Counted from the first letter of the stretch, positions 26,092 to 36,047 are shown. The stretch: 38,695 nucleotides of DNA from Syntrophobacterales bacterium Delta_01 (GCA_001603845.1 LUZZ01000091.1:1-38695); one strand, 5' to 3'. Notes: generated by a model from the letters alone, not told the origin. Translations and numbers: made by a program.

Positions 26092-27018
26092 TTGGAGTGT
26101 ATACTGGTCGGCACAGGCGGGATGATGCCCATGCCTTACCGAATGCTGGCGTCCATGGCCCTCAGGCTCAACGGGAAAATCTATCTTTTCGACGCCGGCG
26201 AAGGGACGCAGATCAACTGGAAACGGGCCCGAATCGGGGTCCGGGGCCTGAAAGTGATCGCGGTCACCCACCTGCACGCCGACCACTGCCTGGGCATCCC
26301 CGGATTGCTCATGCTCCGGGCCCAGATGGACGACCCGGAGCCTCTGACCATCATCGGGCCGCCCGGAACCCGCCGGATGATCGTGCAGTTTCGCCAACTC
26401 CTGGAATTTCTCATAAACTACGAAATCAAGTTCATCGAATGGCCGGGCGACAAGTCGGAGGTCGCCTACGAGGACGAACAGGCCAGGATCCTGTGGGCCC
26501 CGGTACAGCACACCCGGTTCTGCCTGGGATACCGGCTGGAGGAAAAGCAGAGGCCGGGCAGGTTCGACCCCGACGCCGCGCGGGCGCTCGGAATTCCGAT
26601 GGGGCCGCTTTGGGGAAAACTTCAGAGGGGGCAGCCGGTAACCATGCCGGACGGCGCCGTCGTGCATCCCGACCAGGTGCTCGGACCGGCGCGCCGGGGC
26701 CGCCATGTTGCCTACGTGGTGGACACCCGCCCGGCGGAGGGCGTGTACCGGCTGTGCGAAAATGCCGATCTGGCATTCATCGAAGGCATGTTCCTGGATG
26801 AACATTCCGAACACGCGGACGAAAAAGGGCACCTCACCGTAAAGGAAGCCGCCGGCATCGTGAAAAAGGCGGGCGCATCCCGTGCGGTGCTCGTCCACAT
26901 CAGCCCCCGCTACGAAAACAGCGAGCTGGCAAAGCTGGAAGAAGAGGCAAAAAAAATATTCGAATCCATGAAGGCCGGAAGAGACCTCGATATGTTCGCA
27001 ATCGAGTTTCCGGAATAG
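26092..27018 (+). CDS. Ribonuclease Z / MBL-fold tRNA 3'-processing endonuclease-like
   Basis: LVGTGGMMP...LFDAGEGTQINW, VTHLHADHCLGIPGLL, YVVDTRP, EGMFLDEHSEHADEKGHLTVKEAAG. TTG start near 26092; the 25603 extension is not supported. Confidence 0.88.
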   Translation: MECILVGTGGMMPMPYRMLASMALRLNGKIYLFDAGEGTQINWKRARIGVRGLKVIAVTHLHADHCLGIPGLLMLRAQMDDPEPLTIIGPPGTRRMIVQFRQLLEFLINYEIKFIEWPGDKSEVAYEDEQARILWAPVQHTRFCLGYRLEEKQRPGRFDPDAARALGIPMGPLWGKLQRGQPVTMPDGAVVHPDQVLGPARRGRHVAYVVDTRPAEGVYRLCENADLAFIEGMFLDEHSEHADEKGHLTVKEAAGIVKKAGASRAVLVHISPRYENSELAKLEEEAKKIFESMKAGRDLDMFAIEFPE

Positions 27019-27152
27019 AGGGCGGAAATCTGACCGGGGCGCGGGAATTATGGAGGCCGGGTGTCCCCGCTGTTGTTAATGCCGATAGCGATTTGATCCG
27101 ATCTCCGGCCTCCGGCCATCCCGGCCTCCGGCGCTCACCTCTGACGGAATGC

Positions 27153-27320
27153 TTAGGTCACCGGCGGCTTTTTCCCGGTAAACAGCGCCACCAGGAAGAA
27201 AACGAGGAAAAGTACGAACAGGATCTGCGCAATCCACGCAGAAGTACCCGCAATTCCGCCAAATCCGAAGATCCCCGCGATAATTGCGACGGCGAGAAAC
27301 AACAATGCCCAGATAAGCAT
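27153..27320 (-). CDS. DUF1328-type small membrane protein
   Basis: [55 protein letters not shown]. Confidence 0.9.
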   Translation of the reverse strand: MLIWALLFLAVAIIAGIFGFGGIAGTSAWIAQILFVLFLVFFLVALFTGKKPPVT

Positions 27321-27396
27321 CATTGGAAGTTCTCCTTTCCTTCCGGTTGGGAAGAGGATTACCCTTCGCAAACGGCAAAAAAACCCTTTTAGTTAG

Positions 27397-27424
27397 AACG
27401 TAAGGATTGGAATAGTGCTGTCAA
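27397..27424 (-). promoter_or_regulatory. Candidate promoter of the DUF1328 gene
   Basis: Minus strand: perfect TTGACA -35 (27419-27424) with a weak TACGTT 16 nt downstream. Confidence 0.35.
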
Positions 27425-27452
27425 TCAGGAACGGTATGTACCCAGGAAGCAT

Positions 27453-28769
27453 TCAGGGCGAGTAAGGCTTCCGACGATAGTAAATATCGTAGAGCGCCTT
27501 TTCATCCACGCCGAGGGAAAAGAGCAGCATCGTCGCATGATTTTGCAGGGATGCCCGGAACACCCCTTTGCGGAGGTAGCGTTCGGGAGACGTGCCGACC
27601 GGAAAAGGCAGCATCACCTGTTTGCCCAGTTTCTTGCATCTCCTGACGAGATCTACGTCTTCCATGATGTAGTTCAGGCGAAATCCTCCCGCCCTTTCGA
27701 AGACGTCCCGCCTGCAAAAAAATCCCTGGTCGCCGTAGGGAAGTTTGAACGCCGCGGTGCGCACGTTGGCCCACCGGGCGATGAGATCCACAAACCGGCC
27801 GGCGGGACGAAAGGAAAGCCGGAAACAGCCGAGGGCCGTATCTGTGTGTGCGCAGGCCTGGCGAATGAGGAAGGGAAACCCGGGCGGGGGGAAAGTGTCG
27901 TCATGCAGAAAAAAGAAAAGGTCCCCTTGGGCGAGCATGGCGCCCGCGTTTTGCTGGAGCCCCCGTCCCTTGGGGGACCGGACGTAACGGACGCGGGGCG
28001 AAAGGGCGCTCACTTCGATTTTGCCGAAATTCGATCCCCGGACCACGATGATTTCATCGCCCGGCCAGAGCTGAGCGTCCAAAAAGCCGAGAAGGCGGGG
28101 GAGCGCTTCGGAACCGCCCAGGGTGGGGATGACGATGGACAGGGAGGTGCCCATTACAGGGTCGGTATCCAGCAGGGCGACGTCTTCCGGCCGATCGACG
28201 TCCGATCTCGTGGTGAGCGTTTGCACGGCGAGGCCGGAGGCCGTGAGCGCGTGCCGGGTTCGCAGGCACGCATCGGGCGTTCCCCACTCCTCATAGCGGA
28301 AGGGCGCGCTGCAGGGGCGGCTCAAACCGATCAGGTAGAACCCTCCGTCCGACGCGGGCCCCAGCGCCGCGGTTCCGGGCGCGGTCCTGCGGAAAGCATC
28401 CTCCAGGTCGTTTACCGATAGTTCCGCCAGGTCGCTTCCGATCAAAACGGCCTGGCTTGCCCCGGTGGAAAGGGCGAAATTGACGGCGTTTTCCATCCGG
28501 ATGCCCAGGTGATCGCCTGACTGTTCGTGAAATTCCCAGGGGCCGGAAAATCGGAGCAGGATGGCGTCGAGAGGATCTCCCGGCGTGTGAAAAAGGAGAA
28601 TGCGCGCATCGGGATTTCGAAGCTTGAAATCCGCAGCCACCCCCAGGGTCCTCCGGAGCAGCTTCTCGTAAACCGAGCAGGCTCGTTCGGGGCCGATGGC
28701 GGTGGACAAGCGCCGTTTGACTGCTCCCGGCCGGGGATAGCGGAAAAAGACCAGCAGGGCTTTATTCAT
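27453..28769 (-). CDS. Fused TIGR04282-like (DUF2064) nucleotidyl/glycosyltransferase + TIGR04283-like family 2 glycosyltransferase
   Basis: N-half FFRYPRPGAVKRRLS...GSDLAEL...PASDGGFYLIGL; C-half LSIVIPTLGGSEALPRLL...GRGLQQNAGA...FFLHDDTFPP...QGFFCRRDVFERAGGF. Confidence 0.87.
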   Translation of the reverse strand: MNKALLVFFRYPRPGAVKRRLSTAIGPERACSVYEKLLRRTLGVAADFKLRNPDARILLFHTPGDPLDAILLRFSGPWEFHEQSGDHLGIRMENAVNFALSTGASQAVLIGSDLAELSVNDLEDAFRRTAPGTAALGPASDGGFYLIGLSRPCSAPFRYEEWGTPDACLRTRHALTASGLAVQTLTTRSDVDRPEDVALLDTDPVMGTSLSIVIPTLGGSEALPRLLGFLDAQLWPGDEIIVVRGSNFGKIEVSALSPRVRYVRSPKGRGLQQNAGAMLAQGDLFFFLHDDTFPPPGFPFLIRQACAHTDTALGCFRLSFRPAGRFVDLIARWANVRTAAFKLPYGDQGFFCRRDVFERAGGFRLNYIMEDVDLVRRCKKLGKQVMLPFPVGTSPERYLRKGVFRASLQNHATMLLFSLGVDEKALYDIYYRRKPYSP

Positions 28770-28834
28770 GGATGGCAGTCATGTCGGGGTTCTCATCCGG
28801 GGGGCGCGTGCGTGGGAAGCCTTTCCCCGCTGTT

Positions 28835-29938
28835 TCAGCTTTGTTTCTTGAGCTTCCGATGCAGGTTTACCACAAAGTCCTGGGTGTTGGTCAAAATGGA
28901 TCTCGCCGTGAGCGATCCCCGGTTGGCCAGCTTATTGACCGCGAATTCGGACATATCGATGGTGAAAAAGTACACCGGCCGCACCAGCCCGCCGGGCATG
29001 ACGCGGTAGGACGGGATCATGTTGCCGGTGGCAATGGAGTGGAGCTGGGTGGCCATGGCGATCACGGTGGTGGTTTTTCGAGCCAGGGCGCGCATCTTGT
29101 CCTGGGCTTCGTAGGTGTCGGCGATGACGCCGGGCAGCGGACCGTCGTCGCGGATGGAGCCGGCGAGGACGTAGGGGATGGAATGATCGACAATGGCCCG
29201 CATGATGCCGTCCTGGATCGTCCCGGCCTGTACGGCGGCCTCTATGGACCCGATTCCCCGGATCCGGTTGATGGCGTCGATATGCTTGTAGTGGCTGAGA
29301 GACGCGTGGCGTTTGGAATAAATGTCCTGGCCCAGCGCGGTGCCGAAAAGCGATGCCTCGATGTCGTGGGTGGCGAGAGCGTTTCCGGCGAGCAGGCCGT
29401 GCACGTAGCCTTCGTTTACCATTCCGGCCATGGCTTCCCGCGCGTCCTTGTCGAAGGCCACCGCCGGGCCGAGCACCCACAGGACGAACCCGTTTTCCCG
29501 CTCGAATTCCAGGAGCCGGTACAGTTCGTCGTAGTCGAAGGAAAAAGAGGTTTCTCGGGACACGTGGGTCCGGAAGGCGAATTTTTCCGCTATCCGGTTT
29601 TCCCAGCCGAAAGCCCCCGCGTACACGTAGATGCCGTCCTCACCGTTTTCACGGCGTCCGCAGGCGACGGCATCGCCGACGTTCAGCCGCCGGAACTCCT
29701 TTACCGACAGGGTGTCGTTTTCTTCCAGCACGACCACGCAGTCCATCCGGGAGTCTGCGGGGAGGAGCCATTGTCCCCTGGAAACCTGGAAATATTCCGG
29801 GTAAATGGAAGTGGCGTGGTAGTCCTCGGGAGCCACTCCGCGCTTTTTCACTCTGCGGAATACCACCGTGGGGGCATCGTTTAGGGGGGGCCGGGTAAAG
29901 TCGGGCGGGCGGAACTCGGGCAAGGTGAAAGATGACAT
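28835..29938 (-). CDS. ArgZ/AgrE C-terminal-like ornithine cyclodeaminase (TIGR00300/LOR-SDH-type family)
   Basis: VLGPAVAFDKDAREAMAGMVNEGYVHGLLAGNALATHDIEASLFGTALGQDI...VLAGSIRDDGPLPGVIADTYEAQDKMR...ATQLHSIATGNMIPSY. Confidence 0.75.
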   Translation of the reverse strand: MSSFTLPEFRPPDFTRPPLNDAPTVVFRRVKKRGVAPEDYHATSIYPEYFQVSRGQWLLPADSRMDCVVVLEENDTLSVKEFRRLNVGDAVACGRRENGEDGIYVYAGAFGWENRIAEKFAFRTHVSRETSFSFDYDELYRLLEFERENGFVLWVLGPAVAFDKDAREAMAGMVNEGYVHGLLAGNALATHDIEASLFGTALGQDIYSKRHASLSHYKHIDAINRIRGIGSIEAAVQAGTIQDGIMRAIVDHSIPYVLAGSIRDDGPLPGVIADTYEAQDKMRALARKTTTVIAMATQLHSIATGNMIPSYRVMPGGLVRPVYFFTIDMSEFAVNKLANRGSLTARSILTNTQDFVVNLHRKLKKQS

Positions 29939-29951
29939 GGCGGGGTTTTCC

Positions 29952-30548
29952 TTACGGGACGGGTTGCTGTCGTTTCGCCTCCTTGTAGAAGCCGATGAAA
30001 TAATCGAGAGCGGAAACGCACCCGAGCACCACCGAAACCCAGAGGAAAAACGTCCCGATCGTGTTGAGAGTCGGCTCGATTTGCGGTATGGCCGGCAGGA
30101 GAAAAATCAACGCCAGGCTCTGGGAAACCATTTTATTTTTTCCCATGCGGCTGGAATGTATGATGAGCCCGTGCCCGGCGGCGATGGAACGCAAGCCGGT
30201 GATCAGGATTTCACGCCCGACGATTACGAACACCATCCAGGCTTCGACCTTCCCGTGCGGAATCAACATGATGAGGACCGCGGACGTGAGGAGCTTATCC
30301 GCCAGCGGATCGAGAAGCTTGCCGATGGACGTGACCGTATTCCTTCGCCTTGCCAGGATGCCGTCCAGGCAGTCGGTGAGGGAGGCCAGAACGTACACCG
30401 TGAAGGCGAGGTTCAGCGAAAACTTGGATGACGGCGGAACCAGGAACACCACTATTACGGGTATCGTAGCCATCCTGAGATAGGTAAGCACGTTGGGCAG
30501 CGTGGTGAGGCTCTGCCTTGAAAGATCGCTACGGTTCAAGACGAACAT
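29952..30548 (-). CDS. pgsA: CDP-diacylglycerol-glycerol-3-phosphate 3-phosphatidyltransferase
   Basis: LPNVLTYLRMATIPVIVVFL...ASLTDCLDGILARRRNTVTSIGKLLDPLADKLL (DGX2ARX8GX3DX3D). Confidence 0.95.
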   Translation of the reverse strand: MFVLNRSDLSRQSLTTLPNVLTYLRMATIPVIVVFLVPPSSKFSLNLAFTVYVLASLTDCLDGILARRRNTVTSIGKLLDPLADKLLTSAVLIMLIPHGKVEAWMVFVIVGREILITGLRSIAAGHGLIIHSSRMGKNKMVSQSLALIFLLPAIPQIEPTLNTIGTFFLWVSVVLGCVSALDYFIGFYKEAKRQQPVP

Positions 30549-30704
30549 AAATTCCTCTGCGGATCCGGAGGGCGGAAAACGGACATGGAAGATCGCACGG
30601 CCTCCCGGACGTAGCCGACCTCCCTCATCCTCGTTTTTACAGCCATCCTGCTTCGAATGACTTCTCAGACTTGCCGTGTGGTGTTGTTGCCAACCTCCAT
30701 ACGA

Positions 30705-31358
30705 TTAGTAACGGTAAAGAGTATAAAAGTCCATAACTCTCTTAACATATGTCTGAGTTTCGTCGAAGGGCGGAATGCCGCCGTATTTCTGTACGGCTTC
30801 CGGACCGGCGTTGTAGGCGGCAAGAGCGAGGTTGAGGTCGTTGCTGAAACGGTCGAGCATCATCCGCAGGTACTTGGTTCCGCCGTCAATATTCTGCCAG
30901 GGATCGAACGGGTTGAGCACCCCCATGTCGCGGGACGTGCCGGGCATCAGTTGCATGAGCCCCATCGCCCCCTTGGGCGAAATGGCCTGGGCGTTGAAAC
31001 CGGACTCGGCCCGGATGACCGCTTTGACCAGGTTGCAGTCCATCCCGTAAATCTGGCAGGCAAGGCGGATGTGCGAATCATAGAGGCGCTGGTTGGCGAC
31101 ACCGGACAGCAGAGCAGGGCTCTGCCCGTAGTGGTACTGGCTCGGAGGGAAGTATTTTTTTAAGTTGGATTGGGTAAGAGGGGGAAGCGAAACGACCGAC
31201 GAATTGTCGCTGGTCGGTGCGTTGGTAAAATGGACGACTCCATCCTGGTCGACGTACTTGTAAATTTCGGCGCCCGAACGGCCAGACGAAAGGAAAGCGA
31301 AGAAAAATACGGCCGAAGCGAAAACCAGGGTTCGGGCGAGTCTTCCAGGGCGCCCCAT
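30705..31358 (-). CDS. Lytic transglycosylase (SLT domain) with N-terminal DUF4124-like region
   Basis: EIYKYVDQDGVVHFTNAPT; AVIRAESGFNAQAISPKGAMGLMQLMPGTSRDMGV...ALAAYNAGPEAV. Confidence 0.94.
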   Translation of the reverse strand: MGRPGRLARTLVFASAVFFFAFLSSGRSGAEIYKYVDQDGVVHFTNAPTSDNSSVVSLPPLTQSNLKKYFPPSQYHYGQSPALLSGVANQRLYDSHIRLACQIYGMDCNLVKAVIRAESGFNAQAISPKGAMGLMQLMPGTSRDMGVLNPFDPWQNIDGGTKYLRMMLDRFSNDLNLALAAYNAGPEAVQKYGGIPPFDETQTYVKRVMDFYTLYRY

Positions 31359-31398
31359 AAGGCCTCCTTACCGGAACAGTCCAGCTTTTTACCGCATC

Positions 31399-32058
31399 CT
31401 ACTTTTTGTCAACCTTCTTCCAGTCCTGAAGAAACTTTTCTATCCCGATATCGGTCAGCGGATGGCGAACGAGCTGCTCGATGACCTTGTGCGGGATGGT
31501 AGCAATATCCGCGCCTAAGCGAGCCGCCGTCAGCACGTGGAGCGGATTTCGTATGCTGGCCACGATGATTTCGGTTTCGAAAAGATAATTGGAAAAGATG
31601 TCCAGGATCTGGCGGACCAAATCCATGCCGTCCTGGGCAATATCATCGAGCCTTCCGACGAATGGGCTGATATACGCGGCCCCGGCCTTGGCCGCGAGCA
31701 GTGCCTGAAGCGGCGAAAAAACCAGGGTCACATTGGTTTGGATGCCCTCTTCCGAAAGCGTTTTGACCGCCTTGAGCCCGGCGCGGGTCATGGGAATCTT
31801 TACGACCACGTGCGGGTCGATTGCCGCAAGCTCCCTTGCTTCCCCCAGCATTCCGCCCATATCGCAGCACACGCCTTCCGCGCTTACCGGGCCCTGTACG
31901 ATTTCGCAGATCTGCTTGATATGGTCCCGGAATGCTTCCGGCGAAGCGATCCCTTCCTTGGCGATCAGGCTGGGATTGGTGGTAACGCCGTCCAGCACCC
32001 CAAGTTCGTGAGCGTCTTTGATTTCGTCGAGATTAGCCGTATCGATGAAAAACTTCAT
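31399..32058 (-). CDS. Fructose-6-phosphate aldolase / transaldolase (TalC/Fsa type)
   Basis: [36 protein letters not shown]...[17 protein letters not shown]...[11 protein letters not shown]. Confidence 0.94.
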   Translation of the reverse strand: MKFFIDTANLDEIKDAHELGVLDGVTTNPSLIAKEGIASPEAFRDHIKQICEIVQGPVSAEGVCCDMGGMLGEARELAAIDPHVVVKIPMTRAGLKAVKTLSEEGIQTNVTLVFSPLQALLAAKAGAAYISPFVGRLDDIAQDGMDLVRQILDIFSNYLFETEIIVASIRNPLHVLTAARLGADIATIPHKVIEQLVRHPLTDIGIEKFLQDWKKVDKK

Positions 32059-32092
32059 TGGCCCCTTTTCCCCCTCTCCGGGATTTGCCGGC

Positions 32093-32350
32093 CTATTTGC
32101 CGGCGCGGCGCTTCAGGTACTTCTCGTAGCACTCCTCGCTGCAAAAATGGATCACCTTGCCGTCCACCACGCCCTTGACACCGCGCTGCTTCAAAAAATA
32201 GGTGCCGCACTGAGGGTCGCGGATCAGGTCGGCGTCCGCAGCAGAGTCCTTCTCATCGGAGCTGGGCGGCCCCATGAGCGATTTGGCGATTCTTTTGAAT
32301 AGGATGTATCCGACGCAAAACAGGATCAGATACAGGATAAAACGTTGCAT
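32093..32350 (-). CDS. Small membrane-anchored TRASH/YHS-like zinc-finger protein
   Basis: One N-terminal TM segment, then [38 protein letters not shown]. Confidence 0.7.
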   Translation of the reverse strand: MQRFILYLILFCVGYILFKRIAKSLMGPPSSDEKDSAADADLIRDPQCGTYFLKQRGVKGVVDGKVIHFCSEECYEKYLKRRAGK

Positions 32351-32850
32351 TACGAGACATCCAGTTTTTGTATTTCCTGCCCGTGATCGGTTTCGAGCAG
32401 ACGGTCGCGCATCTGGTCAACGCTCAATCCGAGGGCCGGGTGTACCCATTCGGGTTCCACTTCGGCCAGGGGCGCAAGCACGAACAGCCGTTCGTGCATG
32501 CGCGGGTGAGGTATTTGCAAGCCGGGCAGATCGACTTGCCTGCTTCCGAAAAAGATTATGTCGAGGTCCAGCGTGCGCGGTCCCCACCTGACCGTGCGGA
32601 CTCTTCCGAAGTCTTTTTCCAGTTCGAGCAGAAAATCGAGAAGCGGTTGCGGCTCAAGAGCAGTTTCGCACAAAACGGCGGCGTTCACAAACCAGTTCTG
32701 GCCGGCAAATCCCACGGGCCGGGTTCTGAAAAACGACGAGGTTTTCAGAATACTAACTGCCGGGCCGTTTCGCAAGGCTTCAATGGCGTCCAGGCAGGTG
32801 CGGACGCTGTCGCCAAGGTTTGAGCCTATGCCTATGGCCGCTTTTTCCAC
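32350..32850 (-). CDS. folK: 2-amino-4-hydroxy-6-hydroxymethyldihydropteridine diphosphokinase
   Basis: IGIGSNLGDSVRTCLDAI...VRWGPRTLDLDIIFFG...PHPRMHERLFVLAPLAEV. Confidence 0.95.
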   Translation of the reverse strand: MEKAAIGIGSNLGDSVRTCLDAIEALRNGPAVSILKTSSFFRTRPVGFAGQNWFVNAAVLCETALEPQPLLDFLLELEKDFGRVRTVRWGPRTLDLDIIFFGSRQVDLPGLQIPHPRMHERLFVLAPLAEVEPEWVHPALGLSVDQMRDRLLETDHGQEIQKLDVS

Positions 32851-32863
32851 CGGCTGGCGGCGT

Positions 32864-34030
32864 TCAAAAAGACAGCTTGCGGATGCGTTCCACGGCCTCT
32901 TGGATGCGCGGCGCCGGAACGGTCAGCGCCATGCGCACGTATCCTTCACCGGGGTCTCCGAAACCGCTTCCCGGCGTGGTCACGATCCCGGCCTCCCGCA
33001 GCAGAAGCGAGGTGAACTCTTTCGAACTGAGTCCCGACGGCGTCGGGCACCACACGTAGAACGTGGCCTGGGGGCAGTCCGGGGCCAGCCCGACGGCCTT
33101 GAGGCCCGCGATCAGGATATCGCGCCGTTCGGTGTATATCTTCTGCATCTCGGCCACCGAGGCCTGGTCGCCTTCCAGGGCGGCGATCCCCGCCCACTGG
33201 ACGGCGTTGAAGGCGCCCGAGTCGATGTTGCTCTTTATCTGCCCGAGTCCCGATACGATTTCACTGTTTCCCGTCAGAAAACCGAGTCTCCAGCCGGTCA
33301 TGTTGTACGTTTTCGAAAGCGAGTGAAATTCGACTCCCACTTCCATGGCTTCCGGGACCTCCAGGAAGCTCATCGGCCGGTAACCGTCGAAAGACATCTC
33401 GGTATAGGCGGCGTCGTGGCACACGATGATGTCGTATTGTTTGGCGAACTGCACCACGCGTTCGAAAAAGTCGCGGCCCGCCACGGCCCCGGTGGGGTTG
33501 TTCGGATAATTGATGAAAAGCACCTTCGCCCGGCGCGCAACGTCTTCGGGGATGGCGTCCAGGTCCGGGAGGAACCGGTTTTTCTTGAGAAGCGGAAGAA
33601 AATAGGACTCGCCTCCGGCGAACATGGTCGCAATATTGTAGACCGGGTAGGCGGGGGAGGGCACCAGGGCCAGGTCTCCCGGATTGATAAAGGCCAGCGG
33701 CAGATGCGCCAGGCCTTCCTTCGACCCGATCAGGGTAAGGACTTCGGAAACGGGGTCCAGCCGCACGCCGAACCGGCGTCCGTACCACCCGGCCACGCTC
33801 ACCCTGAAATCGTTCATCCCCGAATAGGACGGATACTGGTGGTTGACCGGGTTCCCGGCCGCCTTGGCCAGGGCTTCGATGATGTGCGGCGGGGTCGGCA
33901 GATCGGGGTCTCCGACTCCCAGATTGATGACGTCAACCCCCTTGGCTATCAGCTCGGCCTTCAAGCGGTCGATTTCGGCAAACAGGTAGGGCGGGAGCTT
34001 CTGCAGCCGCTCGGCTTTCCGGAATGTCAT
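32864..34030 (-). CDS. dapL: LL-diaminopimelate aminotransferase
   Basis: FAEIDRLKAELIAKGVDVINLGVGDPDLPTP...NYPNNPTGAVA...FHSLSKTYNMTGWRLGFLTGN. Confidence 0.9.
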   Translation of the reverse strand: MTFRKAERLQKLPPYLFAEIDRLKAELIAKGVDVINLGVGDPDLPTPPHIIEALAKAAGNPVNHQYPSYSGMNDFRVSVAGWYGRRFGVRLDPVSEVLTLIGSKEGLAHLPLAFINPGDLALVPSPAYPVYNIATMFAGGESYFLPLLKKNRFLPDLDAIPEDVARRAKVLFINYPNNPTGAVAGRDFFERVVQFAKQYDIIVCHDAAYTEMSFDGYRPMSFLEVPEAMEVGVEFHSLSKTYNMTGWRLGFLTGNSEIVSGLGQIKSNIDSGAFNAVQWAGIAALEGDQASVAEMQKIYTERRDILIAGLKAVGLAPDCPQATFYVWCPTPSGLSSKEFTSLLLREAGIVTTPGSGFGDPGEGYVRMALTVPAPRIQEAVERIRKLSF

Positions 34031-34262
34031 TGAAATGGAACCTCCACGGGATGTTCGTGTTGTGAGCGCCTCCCCATTCGAGCGGGGGCGGCGTTGCGTG
34101 TGCTTCACGCCGCACGCGGTGGAAAATTAATAAACCATGAAAGGCACGAAGAAAAGAGCCATCCAGCGGAAACCGTCCGCAAATGCGGCACGGGACGCGG
34201 CCCGCGCGATGGGAACCGCTGTCATGCACGGAAAATATTTTAATTTCATTACGAAATGGTAA

Positions 34263-35066
34263 CTACTTGATTCCCAGCATATCGCTCATATCGTAGAGCC
34301 CCGGAGGCTGGACGACGATCCACTTGGAGGCCATGACGGCGCCCCTGGCGAAGTTGTCGCGGCTGTGAGCGCGGTGGGTGATCTCGATACGCTCTCCCAG
34401 CCCTGCGAATATCACGGTATGATCGCCAACGATATCGCCTCCGCGGATGGTTTGGATGCCGATCTCCGAGGGCGTGCGTTCTCCGATGATGCCGTGGCGG
34501 GCGAATACGCCCGTTTTCGCCAGGTCCCTTCCCAGGGACTGCGCCACCAGTTGAGCAAGCTTCATGGCTGTACCGCTGGGGGCGTCCTTTTTGAAGCGGT
34601 GGTGCGCCTCCACGATTTCGACGTCGAAGCTCTCACCGAGCAACCGCGCGGCGTCCGCGACCATTTTGAATAAAATGTTGACCCCGATGCTCATGTTCGG
34701 AGAAATGACGCAGGGGATGGCGGAAGCGAGGCCGGCGGCGGTCTCCATGCGCTCCGGGGTGAACCCCGTCGCACCGATCACCATGGGTTTGCCCGCCCGC
34801 GACGCGCTTCTCAGGTGGTCGAGCGCGGCTTCCGCGTTGGTGAAATCCACGATGACGTCGGTGTCGTCGAATACTTCGTCGATGAGGCCGCGGACGGTGA
34901 TGCCCGTAGGCGCCCCGCCCACCAGTTCGGCCACGTCTTTGCCGATTTTGGGGTGCCCGGGGTGTTCGAACCCGCCTGCAAGCTCGATTCCTTCAGTTTC
35001 GCGGATCAGTTGGGCTATCCGCACTCCCATTCTTCCGCCGATGCCTGCAATTGCCGCACGGACCAT
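34263..35066 (-). CDS. dapB: 4-hydroxy-tetrahydrodipicolinate reductase
   Basis: VRAAIAGIGGRMGVRIAQLI...VIVDFTN...VEAHHRFKKDAPSGTAMKL. Confidence 0.97.
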   Translation of the reverse strand: MVRAAIAGIGGRMGVRIAQLIRETEGIELAGGFEHPGHPKIGKDVAELVGGAPTGITVRGLIDEVFDDTDVIVDFTNAEAALDHLRSASRAGKPMVIGATGFTPERMETAAGLASAIPCVISPNMSIGVNILFKMVADAARLLGESFDVEIVEAHHRFKKDAPSGTAMKLAQLVAQSLGRDLAKTGVFARHGIIGERTPSEIGIQTIRGGDIVGDHTVIFAGLGERIEITHRAHSRDNFARGAVMASKWIVVQPPGLYDMSDMLGIK

Positions 35067-35126
35067 TAAAATCTCCTGAGATAATGACTTCCCGCACTCG
35101 GTTTTAGGCCGACAACCCGTCCGGGA

Positions 35127-36026
35127 CTAGGCTCCCTTCGCCGCGCTCTTGGGAATGAGGCCGTATGCTTCGAGATCCTTTACCAGCCGGTCCCGCGTCG
35201 CCTGCGAAATGGGCACCAGCGGCAGCCGCAACTCATCGCTTTCCATCAGGCCCATCATACCCATGGCGGCTTTTACCGGGGCGGGGTTGGTCTCGTGGAA
35301 AAGGCCGTAGCAAAGGGGTAGGAGTTTGTAAAAGAGCTTTTGGGCTTCCGCGAACTTGCCGGCCAGGGACAGATTGCAAAGTTCGGCCATATCCCTGGGG
35401 GCCACGTTGGAGACCACCGAGATCACGCCCTTTCCGCCCACGCACATCAGCGGGTAGGTGAGGTAATCTTCGCCCGACAGCACCGTGAAATCCGGCCCGC
35501 ACAGGTCGATGATGTCGATGATCTGCTTCATGGAGCCGGCCGCTTCCTTGACCCCGACGATGTTGTCGATTTTTGCCAGCCGCGCGATGGTGGCGGGTTC
35601 GATATTGACGGCCGTCCGGCCCGGAATATTGTACATGATGATCGGGATGTCGACCGATTTGGCGACCGTTTCGAAGTGGCGGAAAAGCCCTTCCTGGGTG
35701 GGCTTGTTATAGTAGGGGCTGATCAGAAGCGCCGCGTCGGCGCCCGCTTTTTTCGCGTACCGGGTAAGCCGAATGGCCTCTTCAGTGCTGTTCGAACCGG
35801 CGCCCGCGATGACCGGCACGCGCTTGTTGGTCTGTTCGATGGTGATTGCGACTACCCGCTCATGCTCCTCGAAAGAAAGCGTCGGCGATTCACCGGTCGT
35901 GCCGCAGGGGACGATTCCGTGGGTCCCGTTCCGGAGTTGGAATTCGATCAGGTTCCGCAACCCTGCTTCGTCCACACTCCCGTTGCTGAAGGGCGTTACG
36001 ATGGCCACTGTTGCGCCTTCGAACAT
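35127..36026 (-). CDS. dapA: 4-hydroxy-tetrahydrodipicolinate synthase
   Basis: GATVAIVTPFSNGSVDEAGLRNLIEFQL...GTTGESPTLSFEEH...MYNIPGRTAVNI...GVKEAAGS. Confidence 0.97.
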   Translation of the reverse strand: MFEGATVAIVTPFSNGSVDEAGLRNLIEFQLRNGTHGIVPCGTTGESPTLSFEEHERVVAITIEQTNKRVPVIAGAGSNSTEEAIRLTRYAKKAGADAALLISPYYNKPTQEGLFRHFETVAKSVDIPIIMYNIPGRTAVNIEPATIARLAKIDNIVGVKEAAGSMKQIIDIIDLCGPDFTVLSGEDYLTYPLMCVGGKGVISVVSNVAPRDMAELCNLSLAGKFAEAQKLFYKLLPLCYGLFHETNPAPVKAAMGMMGLMESDELRLPLVPISQATRDRLVKDLEAYGLIPKSAAKGA

Positions 36027-36047
36027 AGCAAAAGCCTCCTTATTTTC

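Noticed and set aside
27101-27135. CTCCGGC-type repeats (ATCTCCG GCCTCCG GCCATCC CGGCCTCCGGC)
   Set aside because: Phase is inconsistent and the sequence is short; kept only as weak support for the heptad family, not as a separate repeat.
32558-34033. 491-aa plus-strand ORF antisense to dapL
   Set aside because: Low-complexity His/Arg/Gly/Asp-rich translation typical of GC-rich antisense frames; overlaps a clear dapL. Same for 37122..38531, 35340..36146 and 36159..36917.
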